Origin: Clostridia bacterium
GTDB taxonomy: Bacteria > Bacillota > Clostridia > Oscillospirales > CAG-382
Reading direction: 5' to 3'
DNA: 64,000 bases
NCBI GenBank assembly: GCA_017436675.1
Contig: JAFSCS010000032.1
Span: forward strand, 1-64,000
In this document: in pieces, positions 26,362 through 35,101 of the stretch
Layout: each line of letters opens with the position of its first letter
Position numbering within the stretch: the stretch's first letter is position 1
The notes under the pieces: model-generated
What the model was told of the DNA's origin: nothing
Seen by the model: only the letters and a program-made list of their open reading frames with translations
Database searches by the model: none
Position numbers and translations under genes: made by a program

Positions 26362-26391
26362 AAAAGGCTTGACCGTTTGGTCAAGCCTTTT
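26362..26391. terminator. terminator of spoVAC (bidirectional)
   Basis: The 13-bp stem AAAAGGCTTGACC/GGTCAAGCCTTTT has a GTTT loop. It serves spoVAC on the minus strand and possibly the preceding plus-strand gene. An identical hairpin is at 25673-25702. Confidence 0.85.
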
Positions 26392-26394
26392 GTG

Positions 26395-26862
26395 TTAGAA
26401 TAACGTCGTTATCCAATAAACCACACCATACACCACACTCGCCGCAGTACCATAAACAATAACAGGCCCCGCAATAATAAAAATCTTCGTGCCAAGCCCC
26501 GTGATGAACCCCTCGCTCTTGTTGTCGATCGCCGCCGCGGCAATAGAGTTCGCAAACCCCGTGATCGGAACGAGCAGTCCCGCACCGCAAAACCGCGCAA
26601 TCGTGTCAAACCGCCCAAATGCAGTAAGTAGCCCCGCAAGAAAAATAAGACTGCAAGAGCCGAGAAAAGATGCGTCCTTTTCCGCAACGCCGAGATATTT
26701 GTAAATATCAATAAAAGTCTGCCCCAAACAGCAAACTATCCCACCCGAAACGAACGCCAAAAAGCAGTTTCGAGTTGATTTCGTCCGCTTCGCCCGTGAC
26801 TCCGTGTAATTAACATATTCCTTTTTCTTCATAAACCCCATACCGCTTTTTTTATTTATCAT
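26395..26862 (-). CDS. spoVAC: stage V sporulation protein AC
   Basis: A membrane protein of 155 residues with about five helices, a core part of the SpoVA dipicolinic acid channel and reported in Bacillus to be mechanosensitive. Family stretches GGIVCCLGQTFIDIY, GAGLLVPITGFANS and TKIFIIAGPVIVYG are clear. The exact start is uncertain: ATGs at 26862, 26841 and 26832 are in frame. It is normally followed directly by spoVAD; here spoVAD is about 5.9 kb further on in the same orientation. Confidence 0.92.
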   Translation of the reverse strand: MINKKSGMGFMKKKEYVNYTESRAKRTKSTRNCFLAFVSGGIVCCLGQTFIDIYKYLGVAEKDASFLGSCSLIFLAGLLTAFGRFDTIARFCGAGLLVPITGFANSIAAAAIDNKSEGFITGLGTKIFIIAGPVIVYGTAASVVYGVVYWITTLF

Positions 26863-26891
26863 CTCCGAATACGAAAAAAATATTCATCCTG

Positions 26892-26920
26892 TTGACAAAA
26901 ATATCACTATAGTATAAAAT
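26892..26920 (+). promoter_or_regulatory. sigma-A promoter of the aldolase group
   Basis: TTGACA, 17 bp to TAAAAT (an overlapping TATAAA is at 15 bp), divergent from spoVAC. Confidence 0.75.
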
Positions 26921-26952
26921 AAAAAGGATAAAAAGAAAACGGAGATAAGAAA

Positions 26953-27990
26953 ATGTTGTCCTTTGAAAGCGATTATACAACAGGTTGCCACCAAAAAATA
27001 CTTGAAGCATTGATGAAAACGAATTCTGTAAGCCAAACGGGTTATGGCTTTGACGAGTATTGCATCAGCGCAAAAGATAAAATAAGAAAAGAAATAGGAC
27101 GTGAGAATGCGGAGATATTTTTCCTCGTCGGCGGAACGCAAACGAACAAGCTGACGATAAGCGCACTCCTGCATAACTATGAAGGTGTAATAAGCGCAGC
27201 TACAGGCCATATCAACGCCCACGAAGCCGGTGCAATAGAAGCGAGCGGTCATAAGGTGCTCTCGCTCCCGAGCCATAACGGAAAACTCGATGCGGGTGAG
27301 GTAAGGGATTATTTAAAAACCTTCTATGCCGACGAGACCTATACCCATATGGTCTTTCCGGGAATGGTCTATATCTCCCACCCGACCGAATACGGCACTC
27401 TCTATACAAAAAAAGAGCTCACAGACCTGAAAGCCGTCTGCGACGACTATAATATCCCCCTCTACCTCGACGGCGCAAGACTTGGCTATGCACTCGCATC
27501 AAAGCAGACCGACGTCACCTATGAAACACTCTGCCAAACCTGCCACGCCTTCTATATCGGCGGCACAAAGGTCGGCGCACTCTGTGGTGAAGCACTCGTG
27601 TTCCCGAACGGTAACGCACCGAAAAACCTCTTCACAACGATAAAGCAAAACGGCGCTCTCCTCGCAAAAGGCAGACTCCTTGGAGTACAGTTCGACACAC
27701 TTTTCACCGACGGACTCTATAACGAGCTCGGCAATAACGCAATAGAAAAAGCCGAACGACTCAAAAAAATGCTCGACGAGAACGGATATCGCTTCTTCTT
27801 GAAAACGGAAACGAACCAACAGTTCGTCATCCTCGAGAATGAACAGCTGAAAAAGCTTCGCCAAAAGGTCTCGTTCAGCTTTTGGGAAAAATATGACGAT
27901 ACCCATACAGTAGTGAGATTTGCAACCTCTTGGTCAACACCCGACAGCGACCTTGATGCGCTTGAAAAAATATTGAAGGACCAAAACTAA
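26953..27990 (+). CDS. low-specificity L-threonine aldolase family, PLP enzyme
   Basis: A 345-residue fold-type I PLP enzyme of the threonine aldolase/beta-eliminating lyase family, which cleaves L-threonine or allo-threonine to glycine and acetaldehyde. Visible sites are the cofactor-stacking His in HINAHEAGA, the Asp in YLDGARLGYAL and the Schiff-base Lys in GGTKVGALCGE. Length fits the family. Cytosolic. It is followed after one base by a Nudix gene and then by three more close or overlapping genes, forming an operon to about 29789. Confidence 0.88.
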   Translation: MLSFESDYTTGCHQKILEALMKTNSVSQTGYGFDEYCISAKDKIRKEIGRENAEIFFLVGGTQTNKLTISALLHNYEGVISAATGHINAHEAGAIEASGHKVLSLPSHNGKLDAGEVRDYLKTFYADETYTHMVFPGMVYISHPTEYGTLYTKKELTDLKAVCDDYNIPLYLDGARLGYALASKQTDVTYETLCQTCHAFYIGGTKVGALCGEALVFPNGNAPKNLFTTIKQNGALLAKGRLLGVQFDTLFTDGLYNELGNNAIEKAERLKKMLDENGYRFFLKTETNQQFVILENEQLKKLRQKVSFSFWEKYDDTHTVVRFATSWSTPDSDLDALEKILKDQN

Positions 27991-27991
27991 A

Positions 27992-28432
27992 ATGCAAGAA
28001 GTCATCGTAACGAAAATGAAAAAAGATGATGTTGCGGACGAATTGATAAAATTTGCCGTCATCAGCGCAAAATATGACGGAAAATGGGTGTTCGTACGCG
28101 ATAAAGAGCGCACCACCCTCGAAATAACGGGCGGTCACCGTGAAGACGGCGAGACCGTGCTCGAGAGCGCTCACCGTGAGCTCTACGAGGAAACGGGAGC
28201 AGTCGATTATACTCTTGACGAGGTCTGTACCTATAGAGTCACCATCGACGGCGTCGCGTCCTACGGAACTCTCTTTTTCGCCAACGTAAAAGAGTTCGGC
28301 GATATCCCCGAGGAGTTCGAAACCGCAGAGCGAATATATCTCGATACACTCCCGAAAAACCTCACCTATCCCCGGATCCAACCGTACCTGCATATATACG
28401 CGGAAGAATGGTTGAGCGAGAAAAGAAAATGA
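27992..28432 (+). CDS. Nudix hydrolase
   Basis: A 146-residue protein with an intact Nudix box around residues 47-70 (GGHREDGE...RELYEETGA), which binds a divalent metal to hydrolyse nucleoside diphosphate derivatives. The layout recalls MutT-like housecleaning enzymes; the substrate is not predictable. It overlaps the next gene in ATGA and begins one base after the aldolase gene, so it is co-translated within the operon. Confidence 0.87.
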   Translation: MQEVIVTKMKKDDVADELIKFAVISAKYDGKWVFVRDKERTTLEITGGHREDGETVLESAHRELYEETGAVDYTLDEVCTYRVTIDGVASYGTLFFANVKEFGDIPEEFETAERIYLDTLPKNLTYPRIQPYLHIYAEEWLSEKRK

Positions 28433-29328
28433 AGACCTACGCACCCGATTATTATAACGACTTCAAATGTATCGCCGATAAATGTAAAAACAGCTGCTGT
28501 ATCGGCTGGGAGATCGATATCGACGACGAAACGTATGATAAATATATGTCGCTTCGCTCACCTATCGGTGAAAAGCTGAGAAATAATATCACCACAGATA
28601 TCCCCCATAGCTTCAAGCTCCGAGAAAACGAAAAATGTCCTTTTTTGAATGAAAACGGACTTTGCGAGCTGATACTCACTCTCGGCGAGGATCAGCTTTG
28701 CGATATCTGTGCGCTACACCCGAGATACCGTAATTTCTATAATACAAGAACGGAAATAGGGCTCGGGCTCTGTTGCGAGGCAGTAGGCGATATCGTGCTT
28801 AATAAAAAAACACCGACGCGCCTCATCGTGATCGACGATGACGGTGAAACGGATGTGCCCGATGAAGCGGAAGAAGAGATAATTAAGCTCCGCGATAATA
28901 TTCTCTCCCTCCTTAGTGATAGAACGTGCTCATTGGATGAGCGTGTAATGAACTTGCTTGAAAGCTTCGCCTTGCCCGATGCCGTGCTAAAATTGTCGGA
29001 ATTTCGACTCGTGTTCAGTTCGCTCGAATATATGTCCCCGAAATCGTTGTCGCTCTTCTCGTCAGTCACCGACGAAAAAACACTCACCGAGATCGAATAC
29101 GAACAGATACTAAACTATTTCGTCTGCCGATATCTTGCGAATTCAATCGACGAAACGGAAATAAGAGTATACCTTGCGTTCGCACTTCTTTCAACTAACT
29201 TCATCTCCGCACTCGCGAAAAATATTCCGAAAACGGAAGCCTGCCGTCTCTATTCGTCCGAGATCGAGTATAACGAGGAAAACGTCGAAATAATAATAGA
29301 GAAAATTTGTGAACTAATAGGTGAATAA
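28429..29328 (+). CDS. FliB-like (flagellin lysine-N-methylase-type) Cys-rich protein
   Basis: A 299-residue protein resembling the FliB/YkgJ group. The N-terminal half holds the conserved Cys pattern: FKCIADKCKNSCCIGW, KCPFLNENGLC and LCDICALHPR, likely binding an Fe-S cluster or metal. FliB methylates lysines of flagellin in Salmonella, but this window has no flagellar gene and the family is wide in non-motile Clostridia. The start at 28429 overlaps the Nudix stop. A general protein-modifying role is only a guess. Confidence 0.7.
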   Translation: MKTYAPDYYNDFKCIADKCKNSCCIGWEIDIDDETYDKYMSLRSPIGEKLRNNITTDIPHSFKLRENEKCPFLNENGLCELILTLGEDQLCDICALHPRYRNFYNTRTEIGLGLCCEAVGDIVLNKKTPTRLIVIDDDGETDVPDEAEEEIIKLRDNILSLLSDRTCSLDERVMNLLESFALPDAVLKLSEFRLVFSSLEYMSPKSLSLFSSVTDEKTLTEIEYEQILNYFVCRYLANSIDETEIRVYLAFALLSTNFISALAKNIPKTEACRLYSSEIEYNEENVEIIIEKICELIGE

Positions 29329-29789
29329 TGATAAAAATAATGTTCGTCTGCCACGGCAATATCTGCCGTAGCCCAATGGCAGAGTTTATAATGAAAGATA
29401 TGCTGAAAAAAGCCAATATCCCCTCGGTCGTCCAATCGTCGGCAACGAGCACCGAGGAGATATGGAATGGTGTCGGAAACCCCGTCTACCCACCCGCAAA
29501 AGCGGAGCTGTTGCGCCACGGAATAAAATGTGACGGAAAACGCGCAGTACAGCTCAAAAGGGAAGACTATGAAAAATATGACCTCTTTGTCGGTATGGAT
29601 AGCGCAAATATAAGAAATATGCACCGCATCCTCGACGGTGATAAGGACGGAAAGATAAGAAAGCTGATGGACTATACAAGCCGTGGCGGAGACGTCGCAG
29701 ACCCGTGGTACAGCGACCGCTTCGACGTCGCGTATCGCGATATATACGACGGCTGTAAAGCACTTCTCGAAATAATAAAAAACAGTTGA
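29328..29789 (+). CDS. low-molecular-weight protein-tyrosine phosphatase
   Basis: A 153-residue cytosolic phosphatase. The catalytic P-loop CHGNICRS begins at Cys8 with Arg14, and the general-acid Asp lies in DPWY near residue 125. Typical family length. It overlaps the preceding stop by one base, ending the five-gene run that starts with the aldolase. In Firmicutes such enzymes act on tyrosine kinases or on small phosphoesters; the partner is not visible here. Confidence 0.93.
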   Translation: MIKIMFVCHGNICRSPMAEFIMKDMLKKANIPSVVQSSATSTEEIWNGVGNPVYPPAKAELLRHGIKCDGKRAVQLKREDYEKYDLFVGMDSANIRNMHRILDGDKDGKIRKLMDYTSRGGDVADPWYSDRFDVAYRDIYDGCKALLEIIKNS

Positions 29790-29814
29790 AAAAAAGATAA
29801 ATTTGTGTTATAAT
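29786..29814 (+). promoter_or_regulatory. sigma-A promoter of the 29847 membrane protein
   Basis: TTGAAA, 17-bp spacer, TATAAT. The -35 overlaps the last codons of the phosphatase gene. Confidence 0.8.
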
Positions 29815-29846
29815 ATATCGGATAACGAAACATAAATGGAGTCCGA

Positions 29847-30593
29847 ATGAAAACGAAAAAGATAAAGCTTTCACCAACCTCGACTCTCCACTATTTGAAG
29901 CTTGTGTATCGAACGATGTTGTTTTTGATCGCCGCAGTAATATATATCTACGGAAGAGTGAAAAACAATAACGTCTTCGACGAGCTCGACTCGCTCCCGT
30001 GGATAATGGGTGTGATCTGGGTGATCTATGCAGTAGAGATCGCGTTGCGCTTCTTCCCCTCGAAGCTTGAGAGTATGGGTTGCCAAAAGCAGTTCACAAA
30101 AAACTATATCCCAACAGGTGAAACCACCCCGATCATCCAATCGTGGAAGCGTACCGTCGCTGTTGCGGCAGTATGGCTCGCGCTCAACGGAGCTATCGGA
30201 GTATTATACTATACAAAAGTGATCGATGCGGGAATATTGATATTGATCAGCCTTGCATATGCAGTCTGTGATATGATATGCATCCTCTTTTTCTGCCCGT
30301 TCCAAACGTGGATAATGAAGAATAAATGCTGTACAGTCTGCCGCATCTATAATTGGGATTTCCCGATGATGTTCACGCCTCTCGTGTTTATCCCGAGCCT
30401 CTATACGTGGAGCCTGCTTTTTCTCTCGCTCGTGCTTCTCGTTCGCTGGGAGCTCTCCGTTCATTTCCACCCCGAACGCTTCTCCGAAAAAACGAATGCG
30501 TGTCTGAATTGTAAGAATTGTACCGAAAAGCTTTGTCACCACAAAAAACAACTCAAATCGTTTATAAAAAATAATCGCTTCCATAGAAGATAA
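29847..30593 (+). CDS. conserved membrane protein with Cys-rich ends
   Basis: A 248-residue protein with about six hydrophobic helices. Two Cys clusters stand out: NKCCTVCRIYNWD around residue 160 and CLNCKNCTEKLC near 225, with adjacent His, which could bind metal or an Fe-S cluster. I do not recognise a named family. It has its own promoter and terminator. The combination of helices and cytosolic-type Cys clusters would fit a membrane redox protein, but that is speculative. Confidence 0.65.
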   Translation: MKTKKIKLSPTSTLHYLKLVYRTMLFLIAAVIYIYGRVKNNNVFDELDSLPWIMGVIWVIYAVEIALRFFPSKLESMGCQKQFTKNYIPTGETTPIIQSWKRTVAVAAVWLALNGAIGVLYYTKVIDAGILILISLAYAVCDMICILFFCPFQTWIMKNKCCTVCRIYNWDFPMMFTPLVFIPSLYTWSLLFLSLVLLVRWELSVHFHPERFSEKTNACLNCKNCTEKLCHHKKQLKSFIKNNRFHRR

Positions 30594-30595
30594 CG

Positions 30596-30625
30596 AAAAA
30601 GGAACCTGACATACGGTTCCTTTTT
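30596..30625 (+). terminator. terminator of the 29847 gene
   Basis: The stem AAAAAGGAACC/GGTTCCTTTTT has an 8-nt loop. Confidence 0.85.
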
Positions 30626-30665
30626 GGCATAATTAAGAAAAGAAGTTGAAAAGAAGGAAATAATA

Positions 30666-32009
30666 ATGAACGTAATTATTCTCAACGGTAGTCCGAAGGG
30701 CGAATACAGTATTACCCTCCAAACCCTGAAATACCTCGCTCTCCGCTTTCCCGAGCATACCTTTGAAACAGTACACGTAGGACAAAAAATACGTGCTATC
30801 GAGAAAAATATAGCTGAGGTAGTTGAAAAAATACAAAAAAGTGACCTCGTTATCTTTTCCTATCCCGTCTATACGTTTATCGCACCCTATCAGCTCCATC
30901 GCTTCATCGAGCTGTTGAAGGAGTCGGGCGCATCTCTTGACGGGAAATGTGTGACGCAAATAACAACGTCAAAGCATTTCTATGATATAACGGCACATCG
31001 CTATATCGAGGATAACGTGCAAGACCTCAATATGAACTATATCCGAGGACTCAGCGCAGATATGGATGACCTTCTTACCGAAAAGGGAAGAGCTGAAGCA
31101 GAAAAATTCTTCTCATTCGTGATGTGGTCAATGAAGGAAAGGATATTCGAGTCGAAAAAAACATTTTCAACAACACCGAAAAGCCTCCCCGTGACCATCC
31201 CCGAGCCAACGACGGATAAGCTCGGCGACGTCGTCATCGTGACCAATTGCGAGGAAAACGACGAAAAGCTTCGTTCGATGATCGAGAGATTTCAAAACGT
31301 GTCAAAAAGAAATACCCGTGTCGTAAATATCCGTGAATTCGGAATAAAGGGCGGATGCCTCGGTTGCTTCAATTGCGCCGTTTCGGGAAAATGTGTCTAC
31401 AAGGACGGCTTTGACGATTTCTTGCGCGGAAATATCCAGACCGCAGAGGCGATGATATACGCCTTCACGATCAAGGATCATTCTATGGGTGCATCCTTCA
31501 AGCTTTTTGACGACCGCCAATTCTGTAACGGCCACCGCACCGTAACGATGGGAATGCCCGTCGGTTATATCGTAAGCGGTAACTATAGCGAGGAATATAA
31601 CCTCCAAACGATCGTCGAGGGACGCGCAGAGGTCGGTGGAAACTACCTCCTCGGAGTAGCAACAGACGAGTTCTCGCCGAACGAAAAGCTCGATGAGCTC
31701 GCAAAAGCTCTTGACTATGCCCTTGAAAATAAATATACAAAGCCCCAAAACTTCCTCGGAGTCGGCGGAATGAAAATATTCCGTGACCTGATCTGGCTGA
31801 TGCAGGGAATGATGAAGGCAGACCACAAATTCTATAAAAAGCACGGTCAGTACGATTTCCCCCAAAAGAAGCGCGGCACGATGTTGAAAATGTACCTCGT
31901 CGGTGCGCTCATATCGTCGCCGAAGCTAAAAGCCAAAATGGGTAATAAAATGAACGAAGGAATGCTTCTCCCCTATAAAAAGCTTTTCGACACACTTGAG
32001 AAAAAATAA
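30666..32009 (+). CDS. two-domain flavodoxin-fold NAD(P)H oxidoreductase with Cys motif
   Basis: A 447-residue protein with two flavodoxin-like halves. The N-terminal half begins ILNGSPKGE, the FMN phosphate loop, and contains SYPVYTF. The C-terminal half (from about residue 190) has GGCLGCFNCAVSGKCVY, the Cys spacing of iron-sulfur flavoproteins. Such proteins pass electrons from NAD(P)H or ferredoxin to small acceptors. The fusion of a plain flavodoxin-like half with a Cys-bearing half is seen in some anaerobes. Single-gene unit ending at a strong terminator. Acceptor unknown. Confidence 0.78.
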   Translation: MNVIILNGSPKGEYSITLQTLKYLALRFPEHTFETVHVGQKIRAIEKNIAEVVEKIQKSDLVIFSYPVYTFIAPYQLHRFIELLKESGASLDGKCVTQITTSKHFYDITAHRYIEDNVQDLNMNYIRGLSADMDDLLTEKGRAEAEKFFSFVMWSMKERIFESKKTFSTTPKSLPVTIPEPTTDKLGDVVIVTNCEENDEKLRSMIERFQNVSKRNTRVVNIREFGIKGGCLGCFNCAVSGKCVYKDGFDDFLRGNIQTAEAMIYAFTIKDHSMGASFKLFDDRQFCNGHRTVTMGMPVGYIVSGNYSEEYNLQTIVEGRAEVGGNYLLGVATDEFSPNEKLDELAKALDYALENKYTKPQNFLGVGGMKIFRDLIWLMQGMMKADHKFYKKHGQYDFPQKKRGTMLKMYLVGALISSPKLKAKMGNKMNEGMLLPYKKLFDTLEKK

Positions 32010-32010
32010 A

Positions 32011-32047
32011 AATATCCGAAACGGAATTTCCGTTTCGGATATTTTTT
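32011..32047. terminator. bidirectional terminator
   Basis: The 16-bp perfect stem AATATCCGAAACGGAA/TTCCGTTTCGGATATT with T-rich flanks separates convergent genes (flavoprotein and symporter). Confidence 0.9.
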
Positions 32048-32058
32048 AATATTCTTTT

Positions 32059-33450
32059 TTAATCTTCTTTTTTGATCTTCTTTTTGAATAAGAATGACCT
32101 GAATAAAAATACGTTCAGTACCGCAAAGAATAAAACGAAAATAATAAGTGTCAAATAAGGCCTCGTCGGTGCGAGCGTCGCCAAAAACATCATCGGGAAC
32201 CCGAGCACGATAGCAGGGAAGTTCTGATAAACGAGGTTGTCAGACGCAGGTGTCTTGAAATCACCATCGATCTCACGAAGCAAAATTACTCCGGTGCTTG
32301 CCGTACCCGTAAGCATTCCATACATCATCAAGAACTGCTCTTGAACGTAGTCCTTGAAAAGAAGCTTCGCAACGAGAAGGTTGTAAACGTATGTGAACAC
32401 AAGTCCCACAACACCAAGAATAAGCATAATTCCCCAATAGTTTTCCAAAACGTCGAGCCTGATCGCCGCAATGCCGGAAACTACCATAATGTCGAAGAAA
32501 AAGTTGCTCGCTCTCGTCATAAGAAAGTTGTTGGTGACCTTCTTCTTCATGATCTTCTTTTTCAAAAGGAAATTGATAATAAGCTTTATAAGTGTCGCAA
32601 AAATAACGCCAAGCAAGAAATTGAACCCAAAAATAACGCTTCTCATACCGGGAAGAAGATTACCAAGTCCACTCATCGCCAAAAAAGTAATAGCATAAGC
32701 AACGATAATGAGAGCTATTTGAATAGTCATCTTGTCAATACTCTCTTGCATCGGTATCTCGGCATCGGAATCGATCTGCTCCGTGTAAAGACTTCCGTCG
32801 CTCCTTGTGGAGTGAACGATCCTGCCTTTCTTTTTCATAATGTTAAGGTGGATAACACCGCCAAGTGATGCGGAAAGAAATCCGAGTGCCGCAATGGTGA
32901 GTCCAAAGCTCTTGCCGCCGTCAAACCCAAATTGCGTCTCGTAAATATTGCCGTAGTTGAGAGCTTGACCTGTTCCTTGACCGTAACCGAACGGCAAAAG
33001 GACACCTGCCGCACTGAAAAATCCGTCGATGACGAACGCCGCAATAATCGTTATCCCAAGACCCAAAATGCCTTGCAATAAATAAGTCGAAACCGTGGTA
33101 ACACCGGTGTTGATTATCTCGCCCATCCTTTTTTTGTTGAGCGCACCGCCGTTGGTCTTGAACGATGATGCAATAAACCCGAGTGCAAGCGTGTGATATG
33201 TAATGATCTCGAGCGTTTCCATACCGTGTCCCTCAAATACAGGCGCGTTGAAAAGAACCTCGCCCGTGATCGCATTGTATATCGCAGATATTATCAAAAG
33301 AAGCAATCCACCGATAACCGAGGTCGGAACGAGTGAGTTCTTCAAAAAAGGAAGCGATTTCTTCAAAATATTACCAACGATCAAGCTGCCAAAAAGAACA
33401 GCAAAAAGAAGCATCCAGCTCCAAACACTATAATCCCAAAAATTGTTCAT
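32059..33450 (-). CDS. GltS-like sodium/glutamate symporter family protein
   Basis: A 463-residue membrane protein with about twelve helices. The conserved central loop LPFGYGQGTGQALNYGN and the later YGMLTGTASTGVILLREID, both Gly-rich pore-loop-type segments, match the GltS (ESS) family of Na+-coupled glutamate carriers. Family members can carry other anions, so the substrate is tentative. AAAGGAG precedes the ATG. Its start overlaps the end of the acyltransferase gene by 23 bp, so the two are co-transcribed. Confidence 0.82.
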   Translation of the reverse strand: MNNFWDYSVWSWMLLFAVLFGSLIVGNILKKSLPFLKNSLVPTSVIGGLLLLIISAIYNAITGEVLFNAPVFEGHGMETLEIITYHTLALGFIASSFKTNGGALNKKRMGEIINTGVTTVSTYLLQGILGLGITIIAAFVIDGFFSAAGVLLPFGYGQGTGQALNYGNIYETQFGFDGGKSFGLTIAALGFLSASLGGVIHLNIMKKKGRIVHSTRSDGSLYTEQIDSDAEIPMQESIDKMTIQIALIIVAYAITFLAMSGLGNLLPGMRSVIFGFNFLLGVIFATLIKLIINFLLKKKIMKKKVTNNFLMTRASNFFFDIMVVSGIAAIRLDVLENYWGIMLILGVVGLVFTYVYNLLVAKLLFKDYVQEQFLMMYGMLTGTASTGVILLREIDGDFKTPASDNLVYQNFPAIVLGFPMMFLATLAPTRPYLTLIIFVLFFAVLNVFLFRSFLFKKKIKKED

Positions 33451-34642
33451 GTTCTTCTCCTTTAGTGATGTTTTTGTATCTGTTGAAAATATGAACGTAT
33501 TTCAACGCGTTAAAGCTCTTTTCTCCCTTTAATTGATATATCTTCCCATCAAAATAAATATTAGCCTTGTTCCTTCCGAGCACGGTAACAGCATTGACCT
33601 CATCAAAACGGAACAGTTGCGAAAATCCGTCGCTCCTCGCATCTATCCTGTCTCCGAAAAGCTCGAAATTGACGTTGTCGGAGATCAGCACCTTGTTCTT
33701 GTACGGAATGACCTCAAATATCGAAGCAACGTCGCTAAAGATCGGCTTTTCGATCATTTCGGTGACGTCAATTCCGTTGACGAATTCCTTCTGCCAATCA
33801 TACCAATCAGCAACAAAACGGAATACTGCATCGCAACCAACTCCCTCGAATTCCTTCGTCGGCAAATACCTGACCGTTCTGCCGCATTTAAGGCATCTCA
33901 GCTCGTCACCCTCGCTCTTGTGGTGGGCAAACCCACATTCGGGACAAATATAAATACATCTTTCCAAATATTCTGCAAGATGCTTCGACTCAAACCTCGC
34001 ATCAGCGACCGCCTCGTCAACGAATAACCCTTCCTTGATTACCGCAAAAAGCTCGTCGTCGCTCATCTTCGCGTATTCCTCGGGCATGATCACCTTCGAA
34101 ACGTAACCGCGCATCTTTCCCTTGCGAACGTCGTCGCTCCAACGCGGATTGGCACCGTATCCACCCTCGAGCCTGTAAAGCGCGATCGGTGTGCGAAGCT
34201 TCTTTGCAAGCTGTGAGATCGACGGACTCATATATTCCGTCCTGCCGCTGTAGGTTCGGTTACCCTCGGGCGCAATACAGATCGTGCCGCCCTCACGAGC
34301 AACTCGCATACAGTCGAGTATCGCCTGAACGTCAGTCGTCTGCTTCTTTATCGGGATCGGTGCAACGAGATATCGGATCGCCGAGGATACCCACCCCTTC
34401 GAAAAAATATCTTCACTTGCAAGATAATAAATAGGACCGCGGAACGCCATACCTACAAAAAATTGATCGAATGGTGTCTGATGGTTGAGCAGTATCAAAT
34501 ACGGTCTGTCCTCCTGCTCACGAAACTTTTCGACCGTAACACCATATTTGATCCGCGAATAAGGATATAAAATGGCATAAGCAATGTTTCTGACAACTCT
34601 GTGCCGAAATTTGAGCCACTTTTTCTTTTTTTTCTTTCCCAT
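33428..34642 (-). CDS. PlsC-like 1-acyl-glycerol-3-phosphate acyltransferase with zinc-ribbon extension
   Basis: A 404-residue protein. The N-terminal 200 residues are a PlsC-type acyltransferase with NHQTPFD (the NHx4D catalytic motif) and EGNRTYSG. Such enzymes make phosphatidic acid at the membrane. After it comes CPECGFAHHKSEGDELRCLKCG, a four-Cys zinc ribbon around residues 232-255, then about 150 residues without known domain. This extension is not part of the standard PlsC. The ATG at 34642 is preferred over TTG at 34648, with AGGT upstream. Confidence 0.8.
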   Translation of the reverse strand: MGKKKKKKWLKFRHRVVRNIAYAILYPYSRIKYGVTVEKFREQEDRPYLILLNHQTPFDQFFVGMAFRGPIYYLASEDIFSKGWVSSAIRYLVAPIPIKKQTTDVQAILDCMRVAREGGTICIAPEGNRTYSGRTEYMSPSISQLAKKLRTPIALYRLEGGYGANPRWSDDVRKGKMRGYVSKVIMPEEYAKMSDDELFAVIKEGLFVDEAVADARFESKHLAEYLERCIYICPECGFAHHKSEGDELRCLKCGRTVRYLPTKEFEGVGCDAVFRFVADWYDWQKEFVNGIDVTEMIEKPIFSDVASIFEVIPYKNKVLISDNVNFELFGDRIDARSDGFSQLFRFDEVNAVTVLGRNKANIYFDGKIYQLKGEKSFNALKYVHIFNRYKNITKGEEHEQFLGL

Positions 34643-34817
34643 GTCCAACTACCTGCCTCAGCATTATTTGGAGATCATTAATTGATTAATTATACCATAT
34701 TTTCGGAACGTTCGTCAACCTTTTTCAAAAATAAAATCACTATTCTCGGCAAATGCAGAGCAAAAATTATATTTAATGCTTATGTAATAGTAACCATAAA
34801 AATCACCGCTGAAACAA
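34643..34817. other. intergenic DNA without recognised feature
   Basis: AT-rich stretch between the acyltransferase start and the structured repeat block. I see no gene, no clear promoter hexamer pair and no hairpin. Confidence 0.5.
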
Positions 34818-34821
34818 AAAT

Positions 34822-34987
34822 GCTACCCACTTTAAAATGAGTAGCATTTCAATTTTATTTTTTTCAAACGCGTAATTTACACCTTTAGAATAAGAGAATT
34901 GAACGCATTAAATGTAGGAAATTTTGAAGAAAACCGAGCGTCGCCAAAATTTGTAAGGCAGTCGAGAGTTTTCTTCAAAGCGTTTGA
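34822..34987 (-). repeat. structured repeat unit A (terminator hairpin plus 124-bp element)
   Basis: The unit consists of a 10-bp terminator-type hairpin at 34822-34845 (on the minus strand GCTACTCATT/AGTGGGTAGC with a 4-nt loop) and a 124-bp element at 34864-34987. The element is bounded by inverted ends TCAAACGC and GCGTTTGA and contains a long hairpin, GAAGAAAAC facing GTTTTCTTC. Units D and E have exactly the same element length. On the minus strand it lies downstream of the solute-binding gene at 35102. Confidence 0.85.
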
Positions 34988-35021
34988 GAATAAAATAAAA
35001 CTAAAAGTACCTATAAAAAAT

Positions 35022-35100
35022 GCTACCCACTTTAGAATGAGTAGCATTTCACTTTTATTTTTTTTCAAACGCGTAATTTACACCTTTAATGCGTTCAAAG
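35022..35100 (-). repeat. structured repeat unit B, left end only, as 3' UTR of SBP gene 2
   Basis: The hairpin at 35022-35045 has the same stem as unit A and is followed by a T-run on the minus strand. The left end of the element (TCAAACGCGTAATTTACACC, 35065 onward) runs straight to the stop codon of the solute-binding gene at 35102. The hairpin is therefore the likely terminator of that gene. Confidence 0.85.
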
Positions 35101-35101
35101 A

